From JANQRZ01 sp965214485 (lineage in GTDB: Bacteria > Bacteroidota > Rhodothermia > Rhodothermales > JANQRZ01), in contig CBDCBW010000016.1 of assembly GCA_965214485.1 (NCBI GenBank), positions 1 to 64,000 of the forward strand: a stretch of DNA of 64,000 bases, in the 5' to 3' direction. A model generated the notes under the pieces. The model searched no databases. It was given only the letters and a program-made list of their open reading frames with translations, and was not told the DNA's origin. The position numbers and the translations under genes were made by a program. Below are positions 34,306-42,926 of this stretch, piece by piece (within the stretch, counting starts at the first letter, position 1; the number at the start of each line of letters is the position of its first letter).

Positions 34306-35224
34306 GGGACGTGGAGAAGGAGCGGACCTGGAGGTCCAGGGGCTCCCGCTGCGCCTGCACCGCGTCGACCAGCTTCTCGGGCGTGTCAACCGGCGGGGGG
34401 GCGAAGGGGAGGTAGGCGGCCCACGCCTCGTCGGTCACGCAGGAGAGCCAGGGGCGGGGCGAGGTGAAGGCGTGGCCGAGGGCGCGCGCGGCGAGGTCGG
34501 CCAGGGTCACGGCCGTCACGAACTGCTTGGCGTCCGCGCCGCTGGGCATCAGCTCCGGGTGGTGGTGCAGCCGCATCGTCTGCGTGAGCAGGTCGGGGAA
34601 GTGCAGGCGGTCCGAGGCGAAGGCCCCGGCCTCGGAGTGGTCGCAGCCGAAGAGGCGGCGCTCGCGCTCCTGCAGGGCCGCGACCTCGACGTCGTACCCG
34701 ATGCCGTACTGGTCGTAGAGCGCGACGGCCTGCGTCTGGAAGTTGTAGACGAGGATGATCTTGCCGAAGTCGTGCAGCAGGCCCGCCGTGAACCCGAGCC
34801 CGGCGAACGAGGGCTTGGCCTGCCCGTGCTGGACCGGCAGGCCCTCGATGAGGAACTGCGAGAGGTGCGCCGTGGCGACGCTGTGCCGGATGAGCCGGTT
34901 GAACGTCGGCCCGGCGGCCCCGCTGAGGGCCGAGCGCAGCTTCAGCATACTCATGCCCACCACGAGGCCGACGACCTGGACCGGGCCGAGCATGAGGACC
35001 GCCCGGTCGAGGCTGCTGATCGTGCGGCGCAGGCCGTGCAGCGAGGAGTTCGCCATCTGGAGCAGCCACGCGACGGCCAGCGGGTCGCGCTGGAGCATCT
35101 CGGTGACGCCCTCGGGCGTGATCCGCTTGGGGTGCTTCGAGAGCTTGAGCGCGTCGAGCAGCGTCTCGGGCAGCGGCGGGCAGCGCAGCTTGAGCTTGGT
35201 CGGAGGCGGCGAGGAAAGGTCCAT
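34295..35224 (-). CDS. HDOD domain protein (copy 2 of a tandem pair)
   Basis: A 309-residue cytoplasmic protein with an HDOD domain over about residues 15-215: LRCPPLPETLLDALKL, then DPLAVAWLLQMANSSLHGL and ISSLDRAVLMLGPVQVVGLVVGMSML. HDHSEAGAF- and LLHDFGK-type segments (GFTAGLLHDFGKIILVYNF) resemble an HD phosphohydrolase core, which in HDOD proteins is usually degenerate. HDOD proteins are signalling adaptors, in some bacteria controlling motility or flagellar number. Its start lies 5 bases after the stop of the paralogous gene upstream. The pair sits between flgL and the flagellin gene, suggesting a motility-control role by context. Confidence 0.88.
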   Translation of the reverse strand: MDLSSPPPTKLKLRCPPLPETLLDALKLSKHPKRITPEGVTEMLQRDPLAVAWLLQMANSSLHGLRRTISSLDRAVLMLGPVQVVGLVVGMSMLKLRSALSGAAGPTFNRLIRHSVATAHLSQFLIEGLPVQHGQAKPSFAGLGFTAGLLHDFGKIILVYNFQTQAVALYDQYGIGYDVEVAALQERERRLFGCDHSEAGAFASDRLHFPDLLTQTMRLHHHPELMPSGADAKQFVTAVTLADLAARALGHAFTSPRPWLSCVTDEAWAAYLPFAPPPVDTPEKLVDAVQAQREPLDLQVRSFSTSLTA

Positions 35225-35229
35225 CGGGG

Positions 35230-36138
35230 CTACGAGGCTTTAGGGGTGGTGAACGACTGGATGTAGACGTCGAGGTCGTCCTGCTTCGCAGACAGGCGCG
35301 CCACCAGCGAGTCGGGGGTGTGCCCGGCGTCGGCGTAGAGCGACCACGCGGCCTCCGCCGCGCACTCCTCCCAGGTCCGGGCCTCGGTGAAGGCGTAGCC
35401 CATCGCCGAGCTCGCCAGGTTGGCGACGGCGACGGCACGGAGGAGCGGGGCGACCGCCGGGTCCCTCGGCGCGCGCTCGGGCGCGTGGTGGTGCCGGGCC
35501 ACGCGGGCCAGGGGGTCGGGGAAGCGCAGCTTGTGCGCGGCGAACTCGCCGGCCTCGGTGTGGTCGGCACCGAAGAGGAGGCTCTCCATCTCGCGCTCGC
35601 TCGCGGCGTGCACAGACAGCGAGCGCTCCTCGTAGAGCGCGACGGCCTCGGCCGGGAAGTTGTAGACGAGGATGATCTTGCCGAAGTCGTGCAGCAGGCC
35701 CGCCGTGTAGCCCGCGCCGAGCTGCGCCTGGTCGAGGGCGCGCGCGTCGCGCGTCAGGAAGTCCGTCAGGTAGGCCGTGGCGATGCTGTGGAGGATGAGG
35801 CGCGAGAAGCACGCCGAGGCCGGGCCGTCGAGCACGGAGCGCAGCCGCAACATGCTCATCCCGACGATGATCCCGACCACCGCGACCGGGCCGAGCATCA
35901 CGACCGCCCGCTCGGGGCTGCTGATGGTGCGCGGCAGGCCGTAGTACGCCGAGTTGACGGTCTGGAGCAAACGCGCCACCACCAGCGGGTCGCGCTCCAG
36001 CAGCGCCGTCACCGTCTTGGTCTCGATCTGCTCCGGGTTGTCCACGAGGTGGAGCGCCTCGACAAGGGTGTGCGGCAGCGGAGGGCACCGAAGCTCGAGG
36101 CTGCCCAGGGAGCTGGCTGTGCGGGGAGCGGGGTCCAT
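35230..36138 (-). CDS. HDOD domain protein (copy 1 of a tandem pair)
   Basis: A 302-residue paralogue of the next gene, alignable along its whole length: LELRCPPLPHTLVEALHLV, RDPLVVARLLQTVNSAYYGLPRTISS, RAVVMLGPVAVVGIIVGMSML and GYTAGLLHDFGKIILVYNF. The two are clearly a tandem duplication that has diverged by substitution. It begins 65 bases after flgL, so it is probably in the flagellar transcript. Function in c-di-GMP or motility signalling is inference from the family; no catalytic output domain is fused to it. Confidence 0.88.
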   Translation of the reverse strand: MDPAPRTASSLGSLELRCPPLPHTLVEALHLVDNPEQIETKTVTALLERDPLVVARLLQTVNSAYYGLPRTISSPERAVVMLGPVAVVGIIVGMSMLRLRSVLDGPASACFSRLILHSIATAYLTDFLTRDARALDQAQLGAGYTAGLLHDFGKIILVYNFPAEAVALYEERSLSVHAASEREMESLLFGADHTEAGEFAAHKLRFPDPLARVARHHHAPERAPRDPAVAPLLRAVAVANLASSAMGYAFTEARTWEECAAEAAWSLYADAGHTPDSLVARLSAKQDDLDVYIQSFTTPKAS

Positions 36139-36203
36139 GAAGACGGAAGTAGAACTGGTGGAGGCCGCCGAAGCAAGGGAGCGAGCCAGCGGAGGTGGCC
36201 GAG

Positions 36204-37121
36204 CTAGCGGAGGTAGTCGAGGAGGGTGGTCTGGGCGATGGACGCCGTCGTGGCGAGGGCCGCCTCGAGCGTGGTCTGCGTCTGCTGGAACGCGGAGACC
36301 GTCTCGAAGTAGTCCGCGTCCTCGAGCGTGGAGCGGTGGCGCTGCGTCTCGATCGAGGCGTTCTGGAGGGACAGCTCGGCGTGGCCCAGCCGCCGGGCCG
36401 TCGCCCCGACCTCGGCCCCGAGGTCGATCAGGTGGTCGCGCGCGACGGCGACCTGCTCGGCGGCGTCCTCGAGGGACACGGGGGGCAGCGGGCCGTCGGG
36501 AACGCCCGGGCGCAGCGCGGCCACGAGGTTCTGCAAGCTCTCGACGATGGTGTGCCCTTCGCCGGTGTCGAGCACGCGCTCGCCCGAGACGTTGATGGCC
36601 AGCGTGGTGTTCGGCCCGATCTGCCGGGTGCGTGCGCCGCCGAGGTCGCCGGTCGGCGCGCCGTCGGCGTCGAAGGGTGCGGTCGTCGTGCGGTTTCCGG
36701 CGAAGAGGTACTCGCCGTCGGCCCGGGCGTTCAGCCCGTCGATCACCTCCTCCAAGAGGGCCTCGACGCGGTCCGCGACGGCCTCGCGGTCGCCGTCGTT
36801 GAGGGTGCCGTTGAGCGCGCGCAGGCCCTCCTCGTGCGCCTCGGCGAAGCGGTCGGTGAGCGTGTCGAGCTGGTCCGCCGTGCGGTTGACCCAGAGCCGC
36901 GACGAGTCCACGGTGCGCCCGAACTGCGCGTACTGCCCGTCGAGGGAGTCCAGCATCCGGGCCTGGGCGAAGGCCGAGGGGTCGTCGGAGGGCCGGTTCA
37001 CGCGGCGTCCGGTGATGAGCTGCTCCTGGAGCGCGGCGAGGTCGCGCCGGAGCGCCGGGACCTCGGTGCCGGCGCGGGCGGCGTAGAGGCTCTGCTCGCG
37101 GGCGATGCGGGAGGCGATCAT
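36204..37121 (-). CDS. flgL: Flagellar hook-filament junction protein FlgL (HAP3)
   Basis: A 305-residue junction protein with flagellin-like ends: RRDLAALQEQLITGRRVNRPSDDPSAFAQARML near the N-terminus and a C-terminal helix ELSLQNASIETQRHRSTLEDADYFETVSAFQQTQTTLEAALATT. The GRRVNRPSDDP motif is diagnostic of FlgL. It links the hook to the filament, next to FlgK. It follows flgK by about 100 bases. Confidence 0.93.
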   Translation of the reverse strand: MIASRIAREQSLYAARAGTEVPALRRDLAALQEQLITGRRVNRPSDDPSAFAQARMLDSLDGQYAQFGRTVDSSRLWVNRTADQLDTLTDRFAEAHEEGLRALNGTLNDGDREAVADRVEALLEEVIDGLNARADGEYLFAGNRTTTAPFDADGAPTGDLGGARTRQIGPNTTLAINVSGERVLDTGEGHTIVESLQNLVAALRPGVPDGPLPPVSLEDAAEQVAVARDHLIDLGAEVGATARRLGHAELSLQNASIETQRHRSTLEDADYFETVSAFQQTQTTLEAALATTASIAQTTLLDYLR

Positions 37122-37222
37122 GGGGTTGGCTAAGGGTTCGTGGGGAGTAGGGGGTGGCAGAGGGGTCCGTAGCGCGGAGACAGTGAGACGAGCGTCCCTA
37201 CTATCGACTAACCACTATCCGC

Positions 37223-38572
37223 TCACAATGCCAGGATCGTCTGCATCATCTCGTCGGCGGTGGTGAGGAGGCGGGCGGCGGCGGCGTAGGCGTGCTGGGC
37301 CTCGAGCAGGTTCGTCATCTCCTCGTCGAGCGAGACGCCGGAGACGCCGCGCTGCATCGCGTCGAGGTGCGACACCACGGCGAAGTGCCCGTTCGCGGCG
37401 GTCTTCGCCGCCCGGAGCTTCGCCCCGACGCCCGAGACGAGGTCGACGACCTGCTCGTCGAACCCGGTGCGGAGGCCCGCGAGGGCGAGCGCCACGTCGG
37501 AGTTGCCCGGCTCGCCGAGCGCGCCGGAGGCCGCGATCTTGGCCGGATCGTCGAGGTCGTCGGACAGGCGGACCGAGCCGGCGGTGAGGCCGGCGGGGTC
37601 GAAGAAGTTGAGCCCCGTGCTGCCGTCGAGCCCGAAGCCCGCCGCGTGCGCGTCGTTGACCTGGGTGACGAGCGCGGCGGCGAACTCGTCGAGCGCGGCG
37701 CGGGTCGCGGGAATCGTGTCGTTCAGCGTGCGGAGCTGCGCCCCCACCTGCCCCTCGGAGGAGGCGAAGGCGACGGTCGTGCCCTCGAACCGGACCGCTG
37801 CCGGGCCGCCGGTGGGCGTGTCGAGCGTGAGGCCGCGCGCCTCGTCCCCCTGCACCGCCACCATGCCGTCGATGGTCACCGTGTAGCCGTTGCCGTCGCT
37901 CGAGACCTCGACCGGGACGAAGGCGGCGAGCTCGGCCACGGCGGCGTCGCGCCGGTCCTCCGCCGCGAGGTCGGGCGAGCCGGCGGCGCTCGCGGCGCTG
38001 ATCTGGGTGTTGAGGGCGGCGATCTCGTCGAGCAAGCCGTTGACCTCGCCGACGCTCTGGCCGAGCGCGGTCTGGGTTTCGCCCGCGAGCCGGGCGAGGT
38101 TCGCGTCGAGGTCCCCCACCGTGTCAGCGACGGTCTCGGCCTGGCTGAGCAGCGTGGTGCGGACGCCGGTGTCGGTGGGGTTATTGGCGAGGTCGCTCCA
38201 GGCGTTCCAGAAGCCGCCCATCACGTCCTGCAGCGACGCTCCGCTGCCGACGCCGAAGGTGCCTTCGAGCGCGCTCAGGAGGCGCGTCTCTTCGTCGGCC
38301 CCGCCGAGGCCGGTCCGGGCGTCGCCCGAGGCCGAGGCCAGCAGCCCGTCGCGCACCCGCTCCAGGCTCTGGGCCGAGACCCCGCCGCCCACCGCAAACG
38401 CCGGGCGCATCTGCACCCCTCCGCGCGGCGGCCCGACCGGGGCCACCATGAGGCGGCGGCGCGAGTACCCCGGCGTGCCGGCATTGGCCACGTTCTGGCC
38501 CGCGACGTTCATCTGCGCGCTGAACACGCCGAAGGAGCGCCGGCTCAGCCGGTAGAGGTTCTGGATGCTCAT
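37223..38572 (-). CDS. flgK: Flagellar hook-associated protein FlgK (HAP1)
   Basis: A 449-residue junction protein. The N-terminus LYRLSRRSFGVFSAQMNVAGQNVANAGTPGYSRRR is the rod/hook-family motif with the FlgK-type NVANAGTPGYSRR. The C-terminus GVSLDEEMTNLLEAQHAYAAAARLLTTADEMMQTILAL is the FlgG/FlgK C-terminal helix. It is shorter than enterobacterial FlgK (about 550), with a reduced middle. It sits between the hook and FlgL. Confidence 0.94.
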   Translation of the reverse strand: MSIQNLYRLSRRSFGVFSAQMNVAGQNVANAGTPGYSRRRLMVAPVGPPRGGVQMRPAFAVGGGVSAQSLERVRDGLLASASGDARTGLGGADEETRLLSALEGTFGVGSGASLQDVMGGFWNAWSDLANNPTDTGVRTTLLSQAETVADTVGDLDANLARLAGETQTALGQSVGEVNGLLDEIAALNTQISAASAAGSPDLAAEDRRDAAVAELAAFVPVEVSSDGNGYTVTIDGMVAVQGDEARGLTLDTPTGGPAAVRFEGTTVAFASSEGQVGAQLRTLNDTIPATRAALDEFAAALVTQVNDAHAAGFGLDGSTGLNFFDPAGLTAGSVRLSDDLDDPAKIAASGALGEPGNSDVALALAGLRTGFDEQVVDLVSGVGAKLRAAKTAANGHFAVVSHLDAMQRGVSGVSLDEEMTNLLEAQHAYAAAARLLTTADEMMQTILAL

Positions 38573-38593
38573 AGCTCAGGCCAAAAGGTGGGG

Positions 38594-39187
38594 TCAACCG
38601 AGCCGGTTGACGAAGGGGCGCGGCGGCGCGGCGTCGGACCCGGTGCCGCCCGCGGTATAGATCTGGGTCGGCGCGTCGAGGTGCTGCCACGCCAGGAGCA
38701 TCTCGCGCCCGACGTGGGCAGCGACATGGAGCGCGAAGGCCAGCTCTTCGGACCGGGCTCGGGTCGTGCGCACCCTCGCCCGCAGCGCTTCCTGCGCGGC
38801 CTGCAGGCGCTCGGCGAGGGAAGGGTGAAGAGCGGCGAGGGCGTCCACGATCGAGGCAGAGTCGGTGGGGTCGAGGTCGGTGTCGGGGCCGAGGAGGCGG
38901 GCGAGGAGGCCGGTCCGGCGCTCGCGTACGGCGTGCAGCCGGTGGAGGTCGCCGGCGGCGCGGCTGGCCTCGTCGGTGGCGTCGGCGAGGGCGTCTCGTC
39001 GGTTGGTCTGAAGTGCCTCTAGCTGCCGAGCGAGCGCGCCGTCGAGGCGGCGGACGGCCTCGCCTTCTTCGTCGATGGTTTTGAGGAGCGCCTCGACGGC
39101 GGGCTGAGGCGACAGGGGGGCAGAAGCGTTTTCGGAGCGCGGCATGGGCGTCGAAGGCAAGAGGGGTTCAGCCAGCGTGGGTGTCAT
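38594..39187 (-). CDS. FlgN-like flagellar chaperone (putative)
   Basis: A 197-residue, helix-rich protein just upstream of flgK with no strong signature. The central coiled-coil (LLKTIDEEGEAVRRLDGALARQLEALQ) and the RRTGLLARLLG segment fit FlgN, the export chaperone for FlgK and FlgL, as does its place before them. The ATG at 39187 overlaps the flgJ end by 20 bases; an alternative ATG at 39145 would give 183 residues. The call rests on position and length. Confidence 0.55.
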   Translation of the reverse strand: MTPTLAEPLLPSTPMPRSENASAPLSPQPAVEALLKTIDEEGEAVRRLDGALARQLEALQTNRRDALADATDEASRAAGDLHRLHAVRERRTGLLARLLGPDTDLDPTDSASIVDALAALHPSLAERLQAAQEALRARVRTTRARSEELAFALHVAAHVGREMLLAWQHLDAPTQIYTAGGTGSDAAPPRPFVNRLG

Positions 39188-39563
39188 CGCCGGGTGACCA
39201 CTGGCGCAGGAGAAGGTCCGAGAGCGAGAGCGCGCCGCTGCCGACGAGGTGGTCCGTGAGCGCGTCGGTCAGCACGTCGCGCTGCGTGTCCACGTGTCCG
39301 CTGCTCATCCCCTCGCCGGAGAGCGACTGCTTGAAGAGGTCCTTCGTCATCGCCTGCACGAACTGCCGCACGAGGACGGCCTCGAACTGCTCGGCGGCCT
39401 CGGCCTGGGTGCGGGGGGCGTCGGCGCTCGGCGAGGGCGTCGTCGAGGCGAGCGGGGAGGTGGCTTGAGGAGTCGTCATGTTGGGAGGGGAGGAGCGGGG
39501 AGGAGCGGGAAGGCGGGCGCGGACAGGGTCCTCCCGCTGCGCCCTCTCTTCCCACGCCGTCAT
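39168..39563 (-). CDS. flgJ: Flagellar rod-binding protein FlgJ (N-terminal rod domain only)
   Basis: A 131-residue protein with the rod-binding domain of FlgJ (AEQFEAVLVRQFVQAMTKDLFKQSL, then TDALTDHLVGSGALSLSDLLLRQ). It lacks the muramidase domain found in enterobacterial FlgJ, as in many other phyla. The ATG at 39563 overlaps the flgI stop (ATGA), which supports this start over the ATG at 39479. It helps the rod pass the cell wall. Confidence 0.85.
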   Translation of the reverse strand: MTAWEERAQREDPVRARLPAPPRSSPPNMTTPQATSPLASTTPSPSADAPRTQAEAAEQFEAVLVRQFVQAMTKDLFKQSLSGEGMSSGHVDTQRDVLTDALTDHLVGSGALSLSDLLLRQWSPGDDTHAG

Positions 39564-40675
39564 AAAATCACGAGCTCGCCCTGCAGGGCTCCGGCGCGGT
39601 CGATGGCCTGGAAGATCGAGATCACGTCGCGCGCGGCGAGGCCGAGCTCGTTGAGCGCGGCGGCGAGCTCGGCGACGTCGGTGTTCGGCTGGAGGACGAC
39701 GCTCTGGGCGCGCTCCTGCTCGATGCCGGCGCGGCCCGTCGCCCCGGCCACCGTCTGCCCGCCCGAGAGCGGGGCGGGCTGCGAGACGAACGGCTGGGCC
39801 TCGGTCGCGATCACGAGCCCGCCGTAGGTCACCATGACCTCGCTGATGCGGACGTTGCCGCCGGCCACGATCGTCCCCGTCCGCTCGTTGATGACGATGC
39901 GCGCCGGCACGTCGACCGTCACGCTGAGGGCTTCGAGCTGGGCCATCACCGCCGGGGAGCCGCCCTCAGCCCCAGCGGCATCGACGCGGACGAGCCCCGC
40001 GTGGACGACCGTCGCCGAGCCCGGCAGCGCGCCGTTGATGGCCTCGGCGAGCGCGCTCGCGTTCGTGAAGTCGGGCTGCTTGAGGACGAGGCCGAGGTCG
40101 GTGCCCGCCACGGAGGCGGCGGTGCCGACGAGGACGAGGCCGCCGCCGGGGACGCGCCCCGTGTTCGTCGGCCCGGTGCGGGCGCTCGACCCGATGCCGG
40201 CCGCCTGCACCGAGCCCGTCGAGACCGGACCCTGCGCCACGACGTGGGTCTGGGCGGTGATCGGGTTGAGGAGCGGCGTCTGGAGGAGGACGCCGCCCGA
40301 GAGCGAGCGCGCGTCGCCGAGGGCCGAGACCGTCACGTCGAGCTGGCCGCCGGGCCCGCTGAACGGGTCCATCGTCGCCGTCACCATCACTGCCGCGGCG
40401 TTGCGGGCCGAGAGCAGCGCCGGGTCCACCGTGATCCCGAAGGCGCGGAGCATGTTCGTGATGCTCTGCACCGTGTGGGGCGCGCCGCGCCGCCCGCGCA
40501 CCCGGTCGCCCGTCCGGTCAAGCCCGACGACGAGGCCGTAGCCGGTGAGCTGGACCGGGGCCGCGCCCTCGAGCACGACGAGGTCTTTGAGCCGCGCCGT
40601 GCCCGTGCTCTGGGCGGCGGCGTCGCCGCCGAGCAGGAGGACGGCGACGGCGATGAGGGGAAGGCGGTGAAGCAT
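39560..40675 (-). CDS. flgI: Flagellar P-ring protein FlgI
   Basis: A 371-residue periplasmic protein with a signal peptide (LIAVAVLLLGGDAAAQ) and the family landmarks LVVLEGAAPVQLTGYGLVVGLDRTGDR, NAAAVMVTATMDPFSGPGGQLDVTVSALGDARSL and the C-terminal VAELAAALNELGLAARDVISIFQAIDRAGALQGELV. It forms the peptidoglycan-level ring of the basal body. The stop overlaps the flgJ start. Confidence 0.95.
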   Translation of the reverse strand: MLHRLPLIAVAVLLLGGDAAAQSTGTARLKDLVVLEGAAPVQLTGYGLVVGLDRTGDRVRGRRGAPHTVQSITNMLRAFGITVDPALLSARNAAAVMVTATMDPFSGPGGQLDVTVSALGDARSLSGGVLLQTPLLNPITAQTHVVAQGPVSTGSVQAAGIGSSARTGPTNTGRVPGGGLVLVGTAASVAGTDLGLVLKQPDFTNASALAEAINGALPGSATVVHAGLVRVDAAGAEGGSPAVMAQLEALSVTVDVPARIVINERTGTIVAGGNVRISEVMVTYGGLVIATEAQPFVSQPAPLSGGQTVAGATGRAGIEQERAQSVVLQPNTDVAELAAALNELGLAARDVISIFQAIDRAGALQGELVIL

Positions 40676-40744
40676 CGAGAGGGGGGTTGGCTTTTAGCTG
40701 CGGGCTGCCGGCTTGCGGGCTGAGGGCCGACAGCCCGTAGCCCG

Positions 40745-41332
40745 TCACTGGCTGCTGAGGGCGACGGCGGCACCGACGAGCGCGAGCGCGCCGATCTTGA
40801 GGATCGTGCCGGGGCGGAAGAGCTTGTTGCGCAGCCCCTTCTGCCGGTAGTCCACGTTCGCATTCGCGATCTGGTACGAGAGCACCGTGTTGTCGTAGGT
40901 CACGTCGAGCGGGCGGACCGTGCCCTTGACCTTCATCAGGTGCGTCACGCCGTTGACGTGCAGCGTCCGCTCGCCGGCGATCTGCAGGTTGCCCGTGCTG
41001 TCGACGGCGACGACGAGCGCGGTGATGGTCCCGCTGAGGAGGTCGCTCTGGACGGCCTGGTTCTCGGCGGCCTGGTTCTGGTTCATCGTCGCGTCGAGGC
41101 TGAACTGCCCGCCGATCTCGCCGCCGTTGACACTCGCGTTGCCGCGGACGCCGGCCTGCGAGCGGTCCTCGAACTGGCTTTGGCTGGAGGCCGCCGTCCG
41201 CTCGGCGAGAACGATCGTGATGGGGTCGCCCGGGCGCGCCGCCTTCGGGTCGGCAAAGAGGGACTGCGCCGACGTGGTCTGCGTCGCAGCGAGCCCGAAG
41301 TTGAAGAGGAAGAGGAGGGAGAGAAGGCGCAT
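40745..41332 (-). CDS. flgH: Flagellar L-ring protein FlgH
   Basis: A 195-residue outer-membrane ring protein. The conserved block SLFADPKAARPGDPITIVLAERTAASSQSQ and the late LHVNGVTHLMKVKGTVRPLDV and YRQKG segments mark FlgH. A cleavable signal peptide ends at about TTSAQS, but no Cys is present, although FlgH is usually a lipoprotein with a conserved N-terminal Cys. It may therefore insert without lipid. It lies between flgA and flgI in the usual order. Confidence 0.92.
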   Translation of the reverse strand: MRLLSLLFLFNFGLAATQTTSAQSLFADPKAARPGDPITIVLAERTAASSQSQFEDRSQAGVRGNASVNGGEIGGQFSLDATMNQNQAAENQAVQSDLLSGTITALVVAVDSTGNLQIAGERTLHVNGVTHLMKVKGTVRPLDVTYDNTVLSYQIANANVDYRQKGLRNKLFRPGTILKIGALALVGAAVALSSQ

Positions 41333-41341
41333 GGCGAAAGG

Positions 41342-42034
41342 CTAGAGGGTGGCGACCCACTCGGCGGTGCCGGGTCCGGTGAGGCGAGCGCGGTAGGTGG
41401 TGCCGGTGGACGGCGCGTAGAGCCGGACGACCTCGCCGACGGCACCCGGCCTGCGGGCGTGGCAAGGGATCGTAAACGAGAGCGGGCCGCGCTGGTAGCG
41501 CATCGCCACCGTGTCGCCGGTGTCGGCGGCGAGGGGCGGGCGGAGGTCGCCGCGCCGGAGCGCCCGGTCGGGCCGCAGCGCGCGCTCGGCGAAGAGCTCG
41601 GGGCCGAGCGCGCGGAGGTCCACCGTGCGCAGCGGCTCGCCGTGGAACGCGGTGGTCTCGGTCCACACGGCACCGAGGTCGCCGGGGCGGACTGCCTCGC
41701 CGCGCCGCACCGCGCGCCGGGCGACGACGACCGAGTCGAAGTGGGCGACGTGGAGCAGCGCCCAGCCCGTCTTCCGCCAGCCGCGCGGGGTCTCCGCGAG
41801 CACGTCCACCTGCGTGTGCCCCCGCGGGAGCGCCCCGCTGGCCGGAAGCTCGACGCGGAGCGAGGCCGCGCCGACGTCGCCGCCCGTTCGGAGGACGCGG
41901 ACGCGAAGCCGCTCGGCGGCCTCGGGAAACCGGGCGGCGAGCGCGTGCTCGGCGGCGGCCTGAAGGCTCGGTGGGTCGCTGGACGGCGGACCGGGCGACG
42001 CCGCGAGCGCAAAGACGAGGAGGAGGATCGCCAT
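41342..42034 (-). CDS. flgA: Flagellar P-ring assembly chaperone FlgA
   Basis: A 230-residue periplasmic protein with a short signal-like start (MAILLLVFALAAS) and the SAF domain (VVVARRAVRRGEAVRPGDLGAVWTETTAFHGEPL) followed by a C-terminal beta domain with GDTVAMRYQRGPLSFTI and VRLYAPSTGTTYRARLTG. FlgA is the chaperone for P-ring assembly. It follows flgG by 12 bases. Confidence 0.9.
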   Translation of the reverse strand: MAILLLVFALAASPGPPSSDPPSLQAAAEHALAARFPEAAERLRVRVLRTGGDVGAASLRVELPASGALPRGHTQVDVLAETPRGWRKTGWALLHVAHFDSVVVARRAVRRGEAVRPGDLGAVWTETTAFHGEPLRTVDLRALGPELFAERALRPDRALRRGDLRPPLAADTGDTVAMRYQRGPLSFTIPCHARRPGAVGEVVRLYAPSTGTTYRARLTGPGTAEWVATL

Positions 42035-42046
42035 CAGCGCGTGACG

Positions 42047-42829
42047 CTAGCGTTTGACGTTGTTGGCGATCTGGAGCATCTCCTCGCTCGTCGTGACCAT
42101 CTTCGAGTTCAGCTCGTAGGCGCGCTGCGCGGTGATGAGGTTCACCATCTCCTGCACCACGTCCACGTTCGCCGACTCGACGAACCCCTGGCTGACGAGT
42201 CCGATGCCGTCCTCGCCCGGCAGCCCGATCGTCGGCTCGCCGCTGGCGGCGGTCTGCTCGAAGAGGTTGCCGCCGAGGCTGCCGAGCCCGCCCGGATTGG
42301 CGAACCGCGCCAGCTCGATCTGCCCGAGCTCGACCGGCTCCGGGTCGCCCGCCAAGCGCGCCGTCACGATGCCGTCCTGGCTGACGGTGATGTTCGTCGC
42401 CTCCGGCGGTACCGAGAGGTCAGGCTCGACGAGCAGGCCGGTCTGGGTGACGAGCTCGCCGTCGGCGCTGAGGCCGAAGGTGCCGTCGCGCGTGAAGGCG
42501 ACCGAGCCGTCGGGCTTGCGGACCTGGAAGAAGCCGTCGCCGTTGACGGCGAGGTCGAGCGGGTTGCCGGTCTCGGCGAGGCTGCCCTGGGTGAAGTTGC
42601 GGACGGTCGCCACGGCGGTCGCGCCGTGGCCCATCTGCATCGAGGCCGGGGTGCCGCCGCCGGCCTGCTCGCCGCCGGCCTGCACGCTCTGGTAGAGCAG
42701 GTCGTGGAAGACGATCGACGAGCGCTTGTAGCCCGTCGTGTTGGCGTTGGCGAGGTTGTTCGCCGTGTTGTCCACGCCGTTCTGCTGGGCGCTCATCCCG
42801 AGGGCGGCGGTGCGGAGGGCTCGAAGCAT
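42047..42829 (-). CDS. flgG: Flagellar distal rod protein FlgG
   Basis: A 260-residue rod protein with the standard N-terminus (ALRTAALGMSAQQNGVDNTANNLANANTTGYKR), LDLAVNGDGFFQVRKPDGSVAFTRDGTF in the middle and the C-terminal SNVDVVQEM-type helix (VQEMVNLITAQRAYELNSKMVTTSEEML). Length matches FlgG (about 260). Confidence 0.95.
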   Translation of the reverse strand: MLRALRTAALGMSAQQNGVDNTANNLANANTTGYKRSSIVFHDLLYQSVQAGGEQAGGGTPASMQMGHGATAVATVRNFTQGSLAETGNPLDLAVNGDGFFQVRKPDGSVAFTRDGTFGLSADGELVTQTGLLVEPDLSVPPEATNITVSQDGIVTARLAGDPEPVELGQIELARFANPGGLGSLGGNLFEQTAASGEPTIGLPGEDGIGLVSQGFVESANVDVVQEMVNLITAQRAYELNSKMVTTSEEMLQIANNVKR

Positions 42830-42926
42830 AGTCGGTCAGGGGTCGGGTGGTCGGGAGTCGAGCGAGGACGGGCGAGGCGGTTAGGTGCGGCCCCGTTCAT
42901 CGCTCGCCGTTCGGGGGTCGTCGTTC

